A stretch of DNA of 64,000 nucleotides. Origin: Tillandsia leiboldiana (lineage: Eukaryota > Streptophyta > Magnoliopsida > Poales > Bromeliaceae). Where the stretch lies: contig CM055072.1 of the NCBI GenBank assembly GCA_029204045.2, forward strand, positions 2,441,014 to 2,505,013, read 5' to 3'. The notes beneath the pieces are model-generated. The model made no database searches. It was not told the DNA's origin and saw nothing but the letters and a program-made list of their open reading frames with translations. The position numbers and the translations under genes are program-made. The first letter of the stretch is position 1; the number at the start of each line of letters is the position of its first letter. Below, piece by piece: positions 1-11,009 of this stretch.

Positions 1-89
1 CAGCGAATACATCTCAAATTTGAAACCCAGTTGCTTCATAATTTTTATCTAAATTTATTATTAAAAAAAATTTAACGAATGTCATTTCG

Positions 90-790
90 AATCTTGCATC
101 TTCAAATTCTTCCAATTTTGGGCATTGTATGTTTGGTTTTAATTTTCGTTGCACCGATCTAGTGATATATTTAGGGATGCAAAAGGATCCGGGATGGTAG
201 AGCTCCCGCTCCGATCAACTCCGGTTAAAAATGTTCGATTTTGATTTTAGTTGCACCAGTCTAGTGATATATTTAGGGATGCAAAAAGATTTGGATTGGT
301 AAAGCTCCTGCTTCGATCGGCTCCAAATGAGACGGTAAATAAGAATCCAAAATATAGAAATATATAATCTGTCCCGAATTCAGTTTTATTTGTCAAATAA
401 AGGAACTGAAGATGTGAGATTCCTTTCTTCCTTTGATATGTTTTGACATCTAAAAAAACTCGCGTCTCAAATCGTAAAGCGGAAAATGGGAGCTAAAAAT
501 ATGTTTAAAATTAATTCGTTCTGAATTCGTTCGACAAAAATCAAAACGCATTTCTAGACATATTCTACTCATTAGATACGTTCTAAAAATTTGAAAAAAT
601 AAATGTTATGTTGGCTATTTTTTATTGGTTAAATTCAATTTTTTATTTCGTGATAATAAATTCAGAAGGCTTACAAATTGAATTAGGTGAGCTCAATAAG
701 TTAAGTTGGGCAACGGTTCACAACAGACTAACAACAAAGTGGGTTGAGTCAGATAGAAATTCGTGAGCGTTATGACTGAGTCCTTAAGTA
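90..790. repeat. Diverged direct repeat, unit 1
   Basis: Shares, in the same order, several blocks with 900-1465: a TTTAGGGATGCAAAA block followed by a GAGCTCCCGC-like block, a CATATTCTACTC block, an ATGTTGGCTATT block and an AATTGAATTAGGT/AGTTAAGT tail. The TAGGGATGC block itself occurs twice here (about 172 and 272). The blocks resemble hAT-type terminal sequences. No coding potential is convincing. Confidence 0.6.
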
Positions 791-899
791 TGATGGATGT
801 GTATTTTTCTATTTGCATGTATTTTTGAGATAGTTGATTCGCGTTTAAATGGAACGGATAACATGCTATCTTTCTCTCTAAAAAAAAACTCTTATAATG

Positions 900-1465
900 C
901 CGCATCTTCAAATTTGTTCAATTTTGGGCCTAGTTTAAGAATAAAAATATTCGATTTTGATTTTAGTTGCACTAGTCTAGTGAGAGATTTAGGGATGCAA
1001 AAAGATCCGGTTGGTAGAGCTCCCGCTTCGATCAGCTTCGAAAGGATGGTAAATGAGAATTTAAAATATAAAAAATATAATTCAATTCGTTCTATCTGTT
1101 AAATAAAATGGAACGGAAGATCTCGAAAAAAACTTGCTCCCGTCCCGATATGCCCAGATTGTAGATCGCAGAGCGATAAGCAGGGACTAAAAATATATTT
1201 AAAATTAATCCTTTCTTATTCGTTTTGACTCGACAAAAAAATGGAGCACATCCCTATACATATTCTACTCGTTAGATTTGTTCTAAATAAATATTATGTT
1301 GGCTATTTATTACTGGCCTAAATTAGGTCCGACTTTCTGTCCTATTATTTTAGATCCAGAAGATTAATAAATTGAATTAGGTAAGCCTAATAAGTTAAGT
1401 AGTTTTGCAGTTCATAATAAATCTAACGGTAAAAGATCCAAAAATAGACATAATGACTTGTGAGT
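900..1465. repeat. Diverged direct repeat, unit 2
   Basis: Second copy of the unit at 90-790, beginning near GCATCTTCAAATTTG and ending in the same AATTGAATTAGGTAAG tail. The tail also reappears near 53325-53480. The two units are too diverged to be a recent duplication. The stretch 1-1480 otherwise shows no gene. Confidence 0.6.
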
Positions 1466-1485
1466 GGAGTCTCTCTCTCTTACTC

Positions 1486-1662
1486 TGTGACGCCCCACTT
1501 CCCAGAGGGTCACCCATCCTAGAACTACTCTAGCTCTAGCACGCTTAACTCTGACAACCTCTTGGATCTTGCTACCATCCAACATGCTATAGCCGGGTTA
1601 AAGATTTTAGTCATATTATATCATTTATATATAGGACTAATCCAAATTCCGGGTGTGTCACA
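1486..1662 (-). mobile_element. Solo LTR with 5S rRNA-like core (Cassandra-type)
   Basis: A 177-bp unit with ends TGTGACGCCCC and GGTGTGTCACA, flanked by a perfect 5-bp target duplication TACTC (1481-1485 and 1663-1667). Read on the minus strand it contains GTTAAGCGTGCT, GAGTAGT and AGGATGGGTGACC followed by GGGAAGT, which is the 3' half of plant 5S rRNA including the internal-promoter C-box region. Cassandra TRIM elements are known to carry 5S sequence in their LTRs. Assignment as a solo LTR is an inference from the ends plus TSD; there is no internal region here. Confidence 0.8.
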
Positions 1663-1707
1663 TACTCACTCTTTCTCTTTCTATCTCTCATACACACACA
1701 TATATAT

Positions 1708-1935
1708 AGTCCGGCTATTATATTATCGATAGCACAAAGAATTTGGTGCTACCAAGTTTTCTGTTATTAGAGCTACTCCTTTGATCATTTTCATTAGTTA
1801 GATCATATTATTTTTCCAACCGCCCACTAAACTCCAGGGAATCACTATCATCCTAACCGCACTACATTGCTTAATCCAAGGACTAAAAACTTAATAGCAC
1901 CAATGACTTGGTGCTATCGATGGCATAGTAGTGTG
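1708..1935. mobile_element. Short TIR MITE in TA-rich flank (family S, copy 1)
   Basis: Terminal inverted repeats of about 38 bp: the left end has CGATAGCACAAAG then TTGGTGCTA, and the right end is its inverse (TAGCACCAATGACTTGGTGC, then TATCGATGGCATAGTAGTG). It sits inside TA dinucleotide runs. Related copies lie at 6290-6490, 46961-47178, 47266-47493 and 50738-51115, sharing a core with GATAGTGGGCC, TGGGTGGTT and TCTAACGGTAGAAAA. No coding capacity. The superfamily is uncertain because the TSD is hidden in the TA run. Confidence 0.7.
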
Positions 1936-1983
<48 letters not shown>

Positions 1984-1984
1984 T

Positions 1985-2185
1985 TTATATACTTTCAAAA
2001 ATATAAATTCATCCATACTTACTAATTTTTTATTATAGGATTTGTATTCGGATTTGTACAATTATACTTTCTTTTTCTTTCTTCTTAAATGTCTTTAGAA
2101 TAACACGAATTCCAATAAAAATTCTATGATAAAAAATTTACAAATATAAATAAGTTTATGCTTTTAAAAATATATAAGCTCTATT
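1985..2185. repeat. Inverted-repeat MITE-like unit (copy 1)
   Basis: Two arms that are approximate inverse complements: AAATATAAATTCAT then TTTTTTATTATAGGATTTG on the left, AATTCTATGATAAAAAATTT then AAATATAAATAAGTTTATG on the right. A second copy is at 6085-6290. Both are bordered by TA/TC microsatellites. Confidence 0.5.
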
Positions 2186-2194
2186 CTCTCTCTC

Positions 2195-2280
<86 letters not shown>
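2186..2280. repeat. Compound (TC)n-(TA)n microsatellite
   Basis: A run of TC dinucleotides switches to TA at about 2238. A second compound run of the same make-up is at 2341-2409, followed by a decayed end of the family S MITE (2410-2520). Confidence 0.95.
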
Positions 2281-2282
<2 letters not shown>

Positions 2283-2338
2283 TTTGTAAATAATTTACAA
2301 GCAATGGCCAATTTATACTTTTGAAAGTACATATAAGT

Positions 2339-2340
<2 letters not shown>

Positions 2341-2409
<69 letters not shown>
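2341..2409. repeat. Compound (TC)n-(TA)n microsatellite
   Basis: About 30 bp of TC repeats followed by about 38 bp of TA repeats, repeating the architecture of 2186-2280. Confidence 0.95.
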
Positions 2410-2413
<4 letters not shown>

Positions 2414-2687
2414 TACTACTATATTATCGATAACACTACATTATGGGTGTTATTAAAATTTTAGCCATTGAATTAAAATATATAGTTTTTGAATGACAGT
2501 GGTCCTCTAAAATTTATTAGATAATTTATAAAATAAATATTTTATTTTAAGATATTATAGTAGTATTAATTGTTGGGTAATTAATAACTTTGGTTGGAGT
2601 TGCAGCCTTGCTGGTGCAGGTGCTTCGTTAGAAACCCTTAGCCGAAATGCCTTTGAAGTTGGAACGGCATTATTAATTACAGACTTA

Positions 2688-3940
2688 GGGCCCGTTTAGA
2701 TATACAACAAGACATAGCATAGTTAAATTATACTATGAGCAATGCTACATGTACACTCCGAAGGGGTGTACATCATACACCTCCACCATTTTAATGATGC
2801 CGATATTTTTTACGGGTCACATCGAGTGACCCATCATCACACCCCCACCCTTAGATGGGTGGGGTGTATGATGTACACCCCGAAAGGGGTGTACACATAG
2901 CATTTTCCTTATACTATATCTATAAAAATTTTCTTTTTATCAAGCGTTTTGATAGTTAAAAATATACTTTTTTTTTACAGCATAGATATACTATATCTTA
3001 AAAAATGGGGTAAAATAAAAATCTACTATAACCAAAGAAAAATAATTTCACCATTTTTGATCTCCCTCAACTCCAATGTATGATAAATTTTAAACTTTAA
3101 ATTTTAAAATTTCAACGAAAAAATTTATATTTAAAATTTTTAAGTTTTAATTTTTAAAATTTTAAATTAGGATTTAAATTTCAAATTTGAATTTGAATTT
3201 AAATTTTAAAATTTAAAAAATTAAAAATTAGAATGTATATTTAAATTTTAAATTTTAATTTTAAAAATTCAAATTTTCCATTTCAAATTTCAAATTTTAA
3301 ATTTTAAATTATGAATTTTAATTTTCAAATTTTAAATTTTAAATTTTAAACTTTAAAATTTAAATTTCAAATTTCACATTTTAAATTTAAATTTAAATTT
3401 CAAATTTCAAATTTCAAATTTTAAATATTTAAATTTTAAAATTTTAAAATTTAAATTTTATAATATTGATTTTAAAATTTAAACATTAAAATTTATTATT
3501 TTAAAATAATAAATTTAATTTTAAAATAATAAATTTTAATTTTAAAATAATTAATTTTAATTTTACAATTTAGAATTTTTAATTTCAAAATTTAAAATTT
3601 AAATTTAGATTTTATTTTTCAAAATTTTCAATTTTTAGTTTGAAATTTTAAATTTTAATTTTAATTTTTAATTCAAATTTAAAATTTAAAATTTTTAACT
3701 TTTAATTTCAAATTATAAAATTTTTAATTTCAAAATATTAAAATATAAAATTATTATTTTTTATTTTTAAAAATTTTAAATTGAAAAAAAAATTTGTATA
3801 ATTTTACAATATACATCTAAACAGTTAAAAATTTTAAACCATGTGATTTTTTAGCGTTACAGAATTTCCCATTTCATTTAGACCAAAAGTACAGTTTATA
3901 AATTTCATGGCAATTTTTTACTGTGCATCCAAACAGACCC
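2688..3940. mobile_element. AT-rich TIR element containing a nested MITE
   Basis: Ends GGGCCCGTTTAGATAT and ATCCAAACAGACCC are imperfect inverse complements, of the GGGYCYGTTTRGAT type seen in Tourist/Harbinger-like non-autonomous elements. The interior 3080-3790 is about 700 bp built almost only from permutations of AAATTTTAAA and AAATTTCAAA. The MULE-type MITE at 2737-2908 is inserted near the left end. I did not find a clean target duplication, so the boundaries rest on the terminal symmetry. Confidence 0.55.
2737..2908. mobile_element. MULE-type MITE, 172 bp, 9-bp TSD (copy 1)
   Basis: Starts GAGCAATGCTACATGTACAC and ends GTACACATAGCATTTTCC, with long inverted repeats that each contain a small internal hairpin (CCCCGAAAGGGG type). 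A perfect 9-bp duplication TTATACTAT flanks it (2728-2736, 2909-2917). A same-length copy is at 50801-50972. A 9-bp TSD is typical of Mutator-like elements. No coding capacity. Confidence 0.88.
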
Positions 3941-4820
3941 TAGTGTAGGCAGAGCCGTGAAAGAAAAAAAAAATAAAAATACTGCTCTCTATATATAGAT
4001 GATAAGAATGCCCAAGTTTCTTAAAAAAATTATATTTATATATTTTTTTCAAGACTAAAATACATTATTTTTTTTATAAAAATTTATTTTTTAATTTATT
4101 TTATAATTTTTAAAAATTTAAATTTTTTCTTCTTAATATTTTAAAAAATATATTAAGAGATTATGCTGTTAATAAAGAGAGTAAAATAATCAAATTACTT
4201 TTATTTATTTTATACGAAAAAAATAATTTTTAATATATTTATGTTATTGTAAAGATATTTATCATATAAATTATAAAAATTGAAGGAAGAGTGACGAGAT
4301 TCAGGAGAACTAAATGCATCAACTTAAATTTTTAAGGAGTAAAATTTAGATATTTATTTAGAGGTTTTTGTAATTTTTTTTTTTTTTTCAATATAAATTT
4401 AGATATAGATATATATATACGGGATGTTAAATTTTTTTTATTATTTTTGTTAAAAATAAATTTGAATTCAGATATAAATTAAATTTATATTAAAATATTA
4501 TTTGGATAATAATAAAAAACAATATGTATATATAAATATGATATAAGATTAACACCAATAAGATATACAATATAATTAATTCGGTATAGCGATTTAATTA
4601 CATTGATCACTATAAAATGATTTAATTAAACTAGTATAATGATTTAATTAAATATTAGTGTAGTAACCCCGCAATACGATGGATAGATATTGCTGAAGTC
4701 AAAATTCTATCTTACTTAAAAAAATAAATATAAAAATAATTTTAAATAATAAAAATCAAAATATAAGTAAAAAATATATATATATATATATACTTTAAAA
4801 AGAGTACCAAATTAATTTTT
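3941..4820. other. AT-rich intergenic stretch, no gene seen
   Basis: Poly-A/T tracts and short TA runs; no reading frame with protein-like composition and no recognisable element ends. Confidence 0.6.
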
Positions 4821-4828
4821 TTTTAAAA

Positions 4829-5180
4829 GTGTTAATTGCATACGACTATCTGTAAACATATCGAAGAACAGATATATTCCTACAAAATTCAACTTTTCAT
4901 ATTTATCTTTTCAAAAATCTAACGTTATTCATATATATCCCTCCGGTTTATTATCGTTAGTTTATTTTTTAACAGATTATATGTGAATGGCAGTTTTGTC
5001 TTTTCAAAACTGTCTATTCAAAAAGAAATATAGTAAAAAATAAATTTTCTAACAGAGATAGACGGTAGGGATATATATGAATAACGTTGGACTTTTGAAG
5101 GGATAAATATGAAAGATTGAACTTTGTAGGGATATATGTGTTATTCGATATGTTTACAGAAAACCGTATGTAATTAATCC
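4829..5180. mobile_element. Palindromic MULE-type MITE (family P, copy 1)
   Basis: The two halves are long inverse complements: TCTGTAAACATATCGAA on the left and TTCGATATGTTTACAGA-like sequence on the right, with CTAACGTTATTCATATATAT pairing with its inverse near 5070-5090. An 8-bp duplication TTTTAAAA flanks it (4821-4828, 5181-5188). The same family is at 47909-48803, where it carries a second element inside. Confidence 0.75.
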
Positions 5181-5980
5181 TTTTAAAAAATCTAAAGTAT
5201 ACTACACGCAATCATCATCCAATACCTGAATGAACGAAAACAAATAAAAATATATGCACAAAAAATGTAGGATCAGTTATAACAATAACATCATGACAAA
5301 CCTACTCATAATTATCGTAATTGTAGACGTTTTATTATTTTTGAGGCAATATTGATGAGCCTCCGTGCCATTCCATGGTAGGGGTCACAAAAAAAAAAAA
5401 TAAAAAATAAAAAATAAAAAATAAATGTATTGGAAGGCAAAAAAAAATAAAAAAAAAAAAGTTAACTTAAAAAATTAAAATAAATATAGTTCTTGAGAAA
5501 AAAAAAAAAAATAAAAAAAAATAGAGACAAGCTAAACGAACTCCCCTCCCAAGCCGGTAACAGAACATTGTTGCAGCAGCCTGAGAACCATGGCCCTTAG
5601 TAGACGAAACTCTTCTGATGCCCCTGAAGGTGAAATTAGCATATAGCCCCCTTAAGAGAGGTTTTTCAACAACATAAGCATATGAAATAGCGTAGCCGTA
5701 GTGATCAAGTTTAACGAAATTGATTGTCGATTAAAAAATTTCATCATAAAAAATGACTGAGGAGTACGAAATTTTTCGTGCTCCTAATAACATACAAGTC
5801 CAACTCTATATATATTCACTTAATTCAAAAAGTTCACTATCATTATAATTATAATGACATATGATTTTATAGAATTAAGCCCGATGATAAAACCATTATC
5901 ATCCTAACAACGTATGTTTTCATCTAAGAGCTATAATCCTACAAGCATCAATGACTTACTACTTCTAAAAATATAAAAAC

Positions 5981-5988
<8 letters not shown>
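5181..5988. other. Intergenic, A-rich tracts
   Basis: Contains A-rich low-complexity runs at 5388-5522 and a decayed fragment resembling the family S MITE near 5880-5960. No gene or intact element seen. Confidence 0.5.

Positions 5989-6071
<83 letters not shown>
5989..6071. repeat. (TA)n microsatellite
   Basis: An uninterrupted TA run of about 80 bp followed by a short TTTA run. Confidence 0.97.
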
Positions 6072-6076
<5 letters not shown>

Positions 6077-6084
6077 TTATTTAT

Positions 6085-6290
6085 TTATTTATTTAAAAGT
6101 ACAAATTTAATTATATTTGTAAATTTTTTACTATTGAATTTGGATTGAGATTTGTACCATTATAAAGTCAACTAAAGAGAGAAAAAGAAAAAGTACAATA
6201 GCACAAATCTCAATACAAATCTAATGATAAAAAATTACAAATATAATTAAATTTCTGCTTTTGAAAATATATAAATTCCACTATATATAT
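6085..6290. repeat. Inverted-repeat MITE-like unit (copy 2)
   Basis: Same arms as 1985-2185: TTTGTAAATTTTTTACTATT on the left and AATGATAAAAAATTACAAAT on the right, with GAGATTTGTACC pairing to the CACAAATCTC region. Again next to TA runs. Confidence 0.55.
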
Positions 6291-6490
6291 ATATAATTGA
6301 GCTTCTATGCTTGTAAAAATACCAAGTTATTTATGCTTGTGAATTTTACCCTTGGATGTAGAAATGTGCGGTTAGGATAATGATGACCCATTGGGTTTAG
6401 TGGGTGGTTGGTAGAATAGTATGATCTAAGGGGTAGAATTAATCAAAGGGTTAGGTCTAACGGTAGAAAACTTACAAACACCAATTGCTG
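6290..6490. mobile_element. Family S MITE, degenerate copy
   Basis: Contains the family core (GGTTAGGATAATGATGACCC, TTGGGTTTAGTGGGTGGTTG, TCTAACGGTAGAAAACTT). Its ends are decayed compared with 1708-1935. Confidence 0.6.
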
Positions 6491-6581
6491 TAGGAAGATT
6501 ATATTATCTCATAAGAATTACAGGATATTTTTAAAAATAAATTAGTTCATTTCCATCCGCACGTGCCCGGCCTCTATGAGT

Positions 6582-6993
6582 ATCAAATGTCCATTCGTTT
6601 CAACTTAATTTTCTTTTAAGGAAGTTTGAAGATTAATTATAATATTTGTCACATGATCACATAATCAACAAGTATGACATAGTTTAGGGATGATCATAAA
6701 CTTATATGATTTGAGTCGAGCCGATGAGGCAAATTAATCTAATTTAGTCCATGATCATCTCCTACTCAAAACTATGCAGAGAATAACAACTAATTTGTTA
6801 TAAATATCAATAAAATTTTAGAATTTAATCATATGTTTTTTTTCTTAAATCCCCGCGTACTTATATCATGGTTTAAAACCAATAAACCATAACACGCGCA
6901 ATCTAAGAAAAACAATATCGATCTAATCGTAGGAAAGTCCCAAAATTTAAATTGATCCATACTGATCATAAATACTATACATAGAACATGAGA
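6582..6993 (-). repeat. 412-bp direct repeat, left copy
   Basis: Nearly identical to 10570-10982 in the same orientation; the two lie either side of the broken copia element. The left copy continues at its right edge into a tRNA-Met primer-binding site and a 5S-derived LTR end, so it looks like the internal region of a small LTR element read on the minus strand. The right copy lacks these neighbours. Confidence 0.8.
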
Positions 6994-6998
6994 ACCTT

Positions 6999-7093
6999 GC
7001 TCTGATACCACTTGTGACGCCCAAACTTCCCAGGGGGTCACCCATCCTATAACTACTCTAGCTCTAGCACGCTTAACTCTCTTAACCTCTTGG
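6999..7093 (-). mobile_element. Truncated 5S-derived LTR end plus primer-binding site
   Basis: On the minus strand: a 5S rRNA-like segment (GTTAAGCGTGCT, GAGTAGT, AGGATGGGTGACC) ends in GGGCGTCACA at 7013, followed after two bases by TGGTATCAGAGC (6999-7010), the complement of initiator tRNA-Met. It matches the 3' half of the solo LTR at 1486-1662. The 5' half of the LTR is missing; copia reverse-transcriptase sequence joins directly near 7093. PBS identity is established knowledge; the Cassandra-type label is inference. Confidence 0.75.
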
Positions 7094-7959
7094 GTCTTTT
7101 AGGACACATCATCTTGGAGAGATTAATTCCATGTCTGATGGGGAGAAGACCCCTTTTGGAATTTTCTATGTTGAACATTTTCAACACGTCTTCTATGTAC
7201 ATCTGCTGTGATAAACCGATCAGCCTCTTAGATCTATCTCTATAGACCTTAATTCCAAGAATATAGGTTGCTTCTCCCAGATCTTTCATCAAGAAATTCT
7301 GGGATAACCAAATCTTGATAGAGGTCATCAAATTTACATCATTTCTAATTAAGAGAATGTCATCCACGTACAATACGAGAAAGACAAGCTGGCTCCCACT
7401 AGTCTTTTTGTAAACACAAAGTTCATCCTGATTTCTCACGAAGCCAAATGTTTTGACCGTGTCATTGAACCATATATTCCAACTCCTCGAAGCCTGCTTC
7501 AATCCATAAATAGACCAATGAAGCTTGCATACTTTATGCTTCTGGCTATCACACACGAACCCCTCGGGTTGTTGCATATATATGTTCTCCTCTATAAACC
7601 CATTGAGGAAAACGGTTTTTTATGTCCATTTGCCATATTTCATAATCATATTATGCGGCTATGGCAAGTAATGTCCGAATTGATTTGAGCATGACCACAG
7701 GTGAAAAGGTTTCTTTGTAGTCGAGGCATTCTCGCTGACTGTAACCTTTCGCCATGAGTCTTGCCTTATATGTTTCAACTTTTCCATCCACACCGATTTT
7801 TCTCTTGAAAATCCATTTGCAACCAACAGGTACTATACCTTCTGGTGGATCAACAAGAGTCCATACATTATTGGTGTACATAGAGTCCATTTCGGACCTC
7901 ATAGCTTTTTGCCATTTTATTGAGTCGATGTCTGACATCGCCTCTTGGTAACTGGTAGG
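7085..7959 (-). pseudogene. Copia reverse-transcriptase segment, truncated
   Basis: RT with KARLMAKGYSQ, YGLKQASRSW and the catalytic box VLYVDDILL. A nonsense codon follows LLAIAA at 7651-7653 and a frame change lies between 7577 and 7650. The protein match stops after LSKMMCPKRPK, exactly where 5S-derived sequence begins, so the thumb and RNase H are missing. Confidence 0.88.
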
Positions 7960-8942
7960 ATCATCCCTACGAAATCTTGATATTTGTCTGGAACTTGGGA
8001 TATTCTACCAGATCTTCGAGGTAATGGTGTAATAACAGGTTCTGTTTGAATAGGTCGTTCGGATTGTTCTTGAGAAGTTGTTTGCTCATTTGAGACCATC
8101 TCTTTGAGCGCTATCTTCTTTCCGACACCACCTTCCTGGATAAACTCCTTTTCTAGAAATATTGCATGCCGACTAACAATCACATTTTGATTATTTTGAA
8201 GGTAAAAATAGTATCCCATAGTCTCCTTGGGATAACCAATAAATAATCCTTTATCTGACCTACCCTCCAATTTATCTGTTTTAAGTTTTTTAATATAAGC
8301 TGGGCATCCCCAAATTCTCAAATGATTGAGACCCGGTTTTTTGCCAAACCACATCTCATGCGGAGTACATGGAACAGATTTTGAAGGCACCATGTTCAGA
8401 ATATAGGTTGCAGTTAATAGGGCATAACCCCAAAGAAATAAAGGCAAGTCCGTGAAACTCATCATTGATCGTACCATATCTAATAAGGTACGATTCCTTC
8501 TTTCTGAAACTCCATTCAATTCTGGAGTTCTAGGAGGTGTTCGTTGTGAGAGAATACCATTTTCTTTGAGATAATTTAGAAATTCAGCACTAAGGTACTC
8601 GCCTCCTCGATCTGATCGAAGAGTCTTAATGCTTTTTCCTGTCTGCTTCTCTACTTCACATTTGAACTCTTTGAACTTTTCAAAGGTCTCAGATTTGTGT
8701 CTCAAAAGGAATACACACCCATACCGTAAATAATAATCAGTAAATGTTACGAAATAAAGATAACCACCCCGAGCCGTTTCACTAAACGGTCCGCACACAT
8801 CTGAGTGCACAAGGGCAAGTAATTCTGTAGCTCAAGTACTTTGTCCAACAAAGGGTGACTTAGCCATTTTGCCTTGAAGACAAGACTCACAAACTGGATA
8901 GGATTCTAAAGCACAAGTTTCCAAGTGCCCATCCTTGGCCAG
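7960..8942 (-). pseudogene. Copia integrase segment
   Basis: Continues gag's frame past the TAA and a second in-frame stop (TGA, 8832-8834). Integrase core is clear: D in HSDVCGPF, D in LRSDRGGEYLS and E in GVSERRNRTLLDM give the D,D-35-E triad, followed by a typical TPHEMWFGKKPGLNHLRIWG stretch and a basic tail. The frame changes near 7960, where the RT region continues in another frame (SYQEAMSDIDSIKWQKAM). Confidence 0.88.
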
Positions 8943-10245
8943 TTAGTTTATCCTATCTTCTGCAATATGTCCTAACCGTAGGTGCCATAGATACTTTTGG
9001 TTCAGACTTTTATCTCTAGATCTCTTGTTTTGAGAAGTATTCTCTTTGTGTTCAATGTTAGCAATATTTCCATCCAGATTAAGAAAATAGAGATTGTTAA
9101 CTAAGCTACCAGTAGCTATCAATTTATTTTTCAAATAAATAAAACAACTATCAGTTTCAAAAATAAAACGACAACCAGTTCGAGCTAAAGCTGTAACTGA
9201 AATCAAATTTCTAACAACTAAAGGAGAATAATAACAATCCTCTAATTCTAAAATATGTCCAGATGGAAGTTTCAAAAAACAGCTCCCCACGGCTAATACA
9301 GCAACGCTTGCTCCATTGCCTACACGCAGGGTCACGCCGTCCTTCAACTTTCTACTTTCCTTTAGATCCTGCAATGAATTACAAAGATGTAAAGTACATG
9401 CAGAATCTAATACCCAAGAAGAAGTAGAACCAATCATATTGGCTTCAATGATGAGCATACGTTCAGAAGGTGAGTCCTTTAATTTTTCTTTTAGGGTAGA
9501 GAGATATTCTTTACAATTTCTCTTCCAATGTCCCTCCTTGCCGCAATGGAAACATTTTCCTTTAGCCTTACTTTTGTCGGTTTTCTTAAAATTTCTTTTC
9601 TTCATTCCACCCGACGACTTTAGCTTGGAGAACCTCTTTTCTTTTAACTTTCTTTTAGAAGGCGAAGTTCTCTCAACAGCCATCGTCATCCTGTTTGCTT
9701 TCAACGTGCCTTCCGTTGTGACTAGCATATTCATAAGCTCGGACAAAGTGGCATAAATCTTATTCATGTTGAAGTTCATGACGAAGTAAGAAAATGACTC
9801 AGGCAAAGACTGTAGAACTAAATCAACCTGCAAGTCTGCGTCTAGGTTTAAACCGAGGCTTATCAGCTGCTCCATGTCATCAATCATTTTGAGACAATGT
9901 TCGCTGACTAGCATACCTGGAGTCATCTGAGCCCTAAACAATCGCTTTGATATCTCATATCTTGCGGTTCGACTTTGCGCACCATACAACTCTTGTAAGT
10001 GCGCAAGCATCTCATATGCATGAATATAGTTCTCATGTTGCCGTTGCAGCTCATTCGACATGGAGGCCAGCATATAATATTTGACACGCTGGTCATCATT
10101 TACCCACTTGTTTCGTTTCTGAATTTCTTCAACTGTGGCCTCAGTGGTAAGCTCGGGAATTGGAGCTTGAGGAATATAGTCAAACTTTTCAATACCTAAA
10201 ACAACTTTTAGGTTACGAAGCCAGTCTTCTTGAAAAGCCGCAATT
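8943..10245 (-). pseudogene. Copia gag-protease segment
   Basis: Capsid-like gag with a zinc knuckle CFHCGKEGHWKRNC (CX2CX4HX4C) and a retropepsin-like motif WVLDSACTLHLC, in which the usual D-S-G is D-S-A. The frame is open from 10073, but gag-like sequence (LRNLKVVLGIEKFDYIPQAP) continues upstream to about 10240 without a clear start, so the N-terminus is lost or shifted. It ends with an in-frame TAA at 8943-8945 inside the pre-integrase region after WHLRLGHIAEDRIN. Functions in particle assembly and polyprotein cleavage in the live family; this copy cannot give the full product. Confidence 0.88.
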
Positions 10246-10569
10246 TAATGAGCGGGTAACATCTTACCTCGACACATCTTATGTGCAATCCAATCGTTCT
10301 TTGGCCTCTAAGATTTTTACACCTCACCGGACGGTCTCTTGGTGCAACAATCTTAGTTAAGTCAAAACCACCTCTCCTACAAATATGGTATCACAAAAAA
10401 AATCCTTACCGGACGGTATCTTGAATTTATTGGTGATCTCATATTGTAGCATCACATGACAAGATGTTCACACAATTCAAACACAAGCAGCCCCATGGGA
10501 CCATGCGTGACTACTCAATGTTGAAACAATGTTTTCATCTTGTGATCGGTGAAAAGGCCACGATAGAGC
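10246..10569. other. Non-coding stretch upstream of the copia gag
   Basis: Contains two related ACCGGACGGT(A/C)TCTTG blocks (about 10328 and 10409). No LTR, PBS or gene recognised. Confidence 0.4.
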
Positions 10570-10982
10570 ATCAAATGTCCATTCGTTTCAACTTAATTTT
10601 TTTTTAAGGAAGTTTGAAGATTAATTATAATATTTGTCACATGATCACATAATCAACAAGTATGACATAGTTTAGGGATGATCATAAACTTATCTGATTT
10701 GAGTCGAGCCGATGAGGCAAATTAATCTAATGTAGTCCATGATCATCTCCTACTCAAAACTATACAGAGAATAACAACTAATTTGTTATAAATATCAATA
10801 AAATTTTAGAACTTAATTATATGTTTTTTTTTCTTAAATCCCCGCGTACTTATATTATGGTTTAAAACCAATAAATCATAACACGTGCAATCTAAGAAAA
10901 ACAATATCGATCTAATCGTAGGAAAGTCCCAAAATTTAAGTTGATCCATACAGATCATAAATACTATACATAGAACATGAGA
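10570..10982 (-). repeat. 412-bp direct repeat, right copy
   Basis: Counterpart of 6582-6993 with only scattered substitutions. It lies beyond the gag end of the copia remnant. The match stops at about 10982 (CATAGAACATGAGA) and no PBS follows. Confidence 0.8.
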
Positions 10983-11009
10983 GCCCAATCACCACTAAGA
11001 AATCTAATT

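Larger units (their letters stand above)
7093..10245 (-). mobile_element. Ty1/copia retrotransposon remnant
   Basis: Minus-strand gag, protease, integrase and reverse transcriptase in copia order (integrase before RT). It is cut within RT at about 7093 by a 5S-derived LTR end, so the rest of RT, RNase H and the 3' LTR are absent. No LTR of its own is recognisable at the gag end. At least four lesions interrupt the frame (listed with the three segments). Confidence 0.88.

Noticed and set aside
797..1102. A 101-aa frame near the left end
   Set aside because: Lies within the diverged repeat and is not open in the other repeat unit.
6582..10982. The 412-bp repeats as LTRs of the copia element
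   Set aside because: The primer-binding site lies beside the wrong copy, no TG...CA ends or polypurine tract fit, and a 5S-type LTR adjoins one of them.
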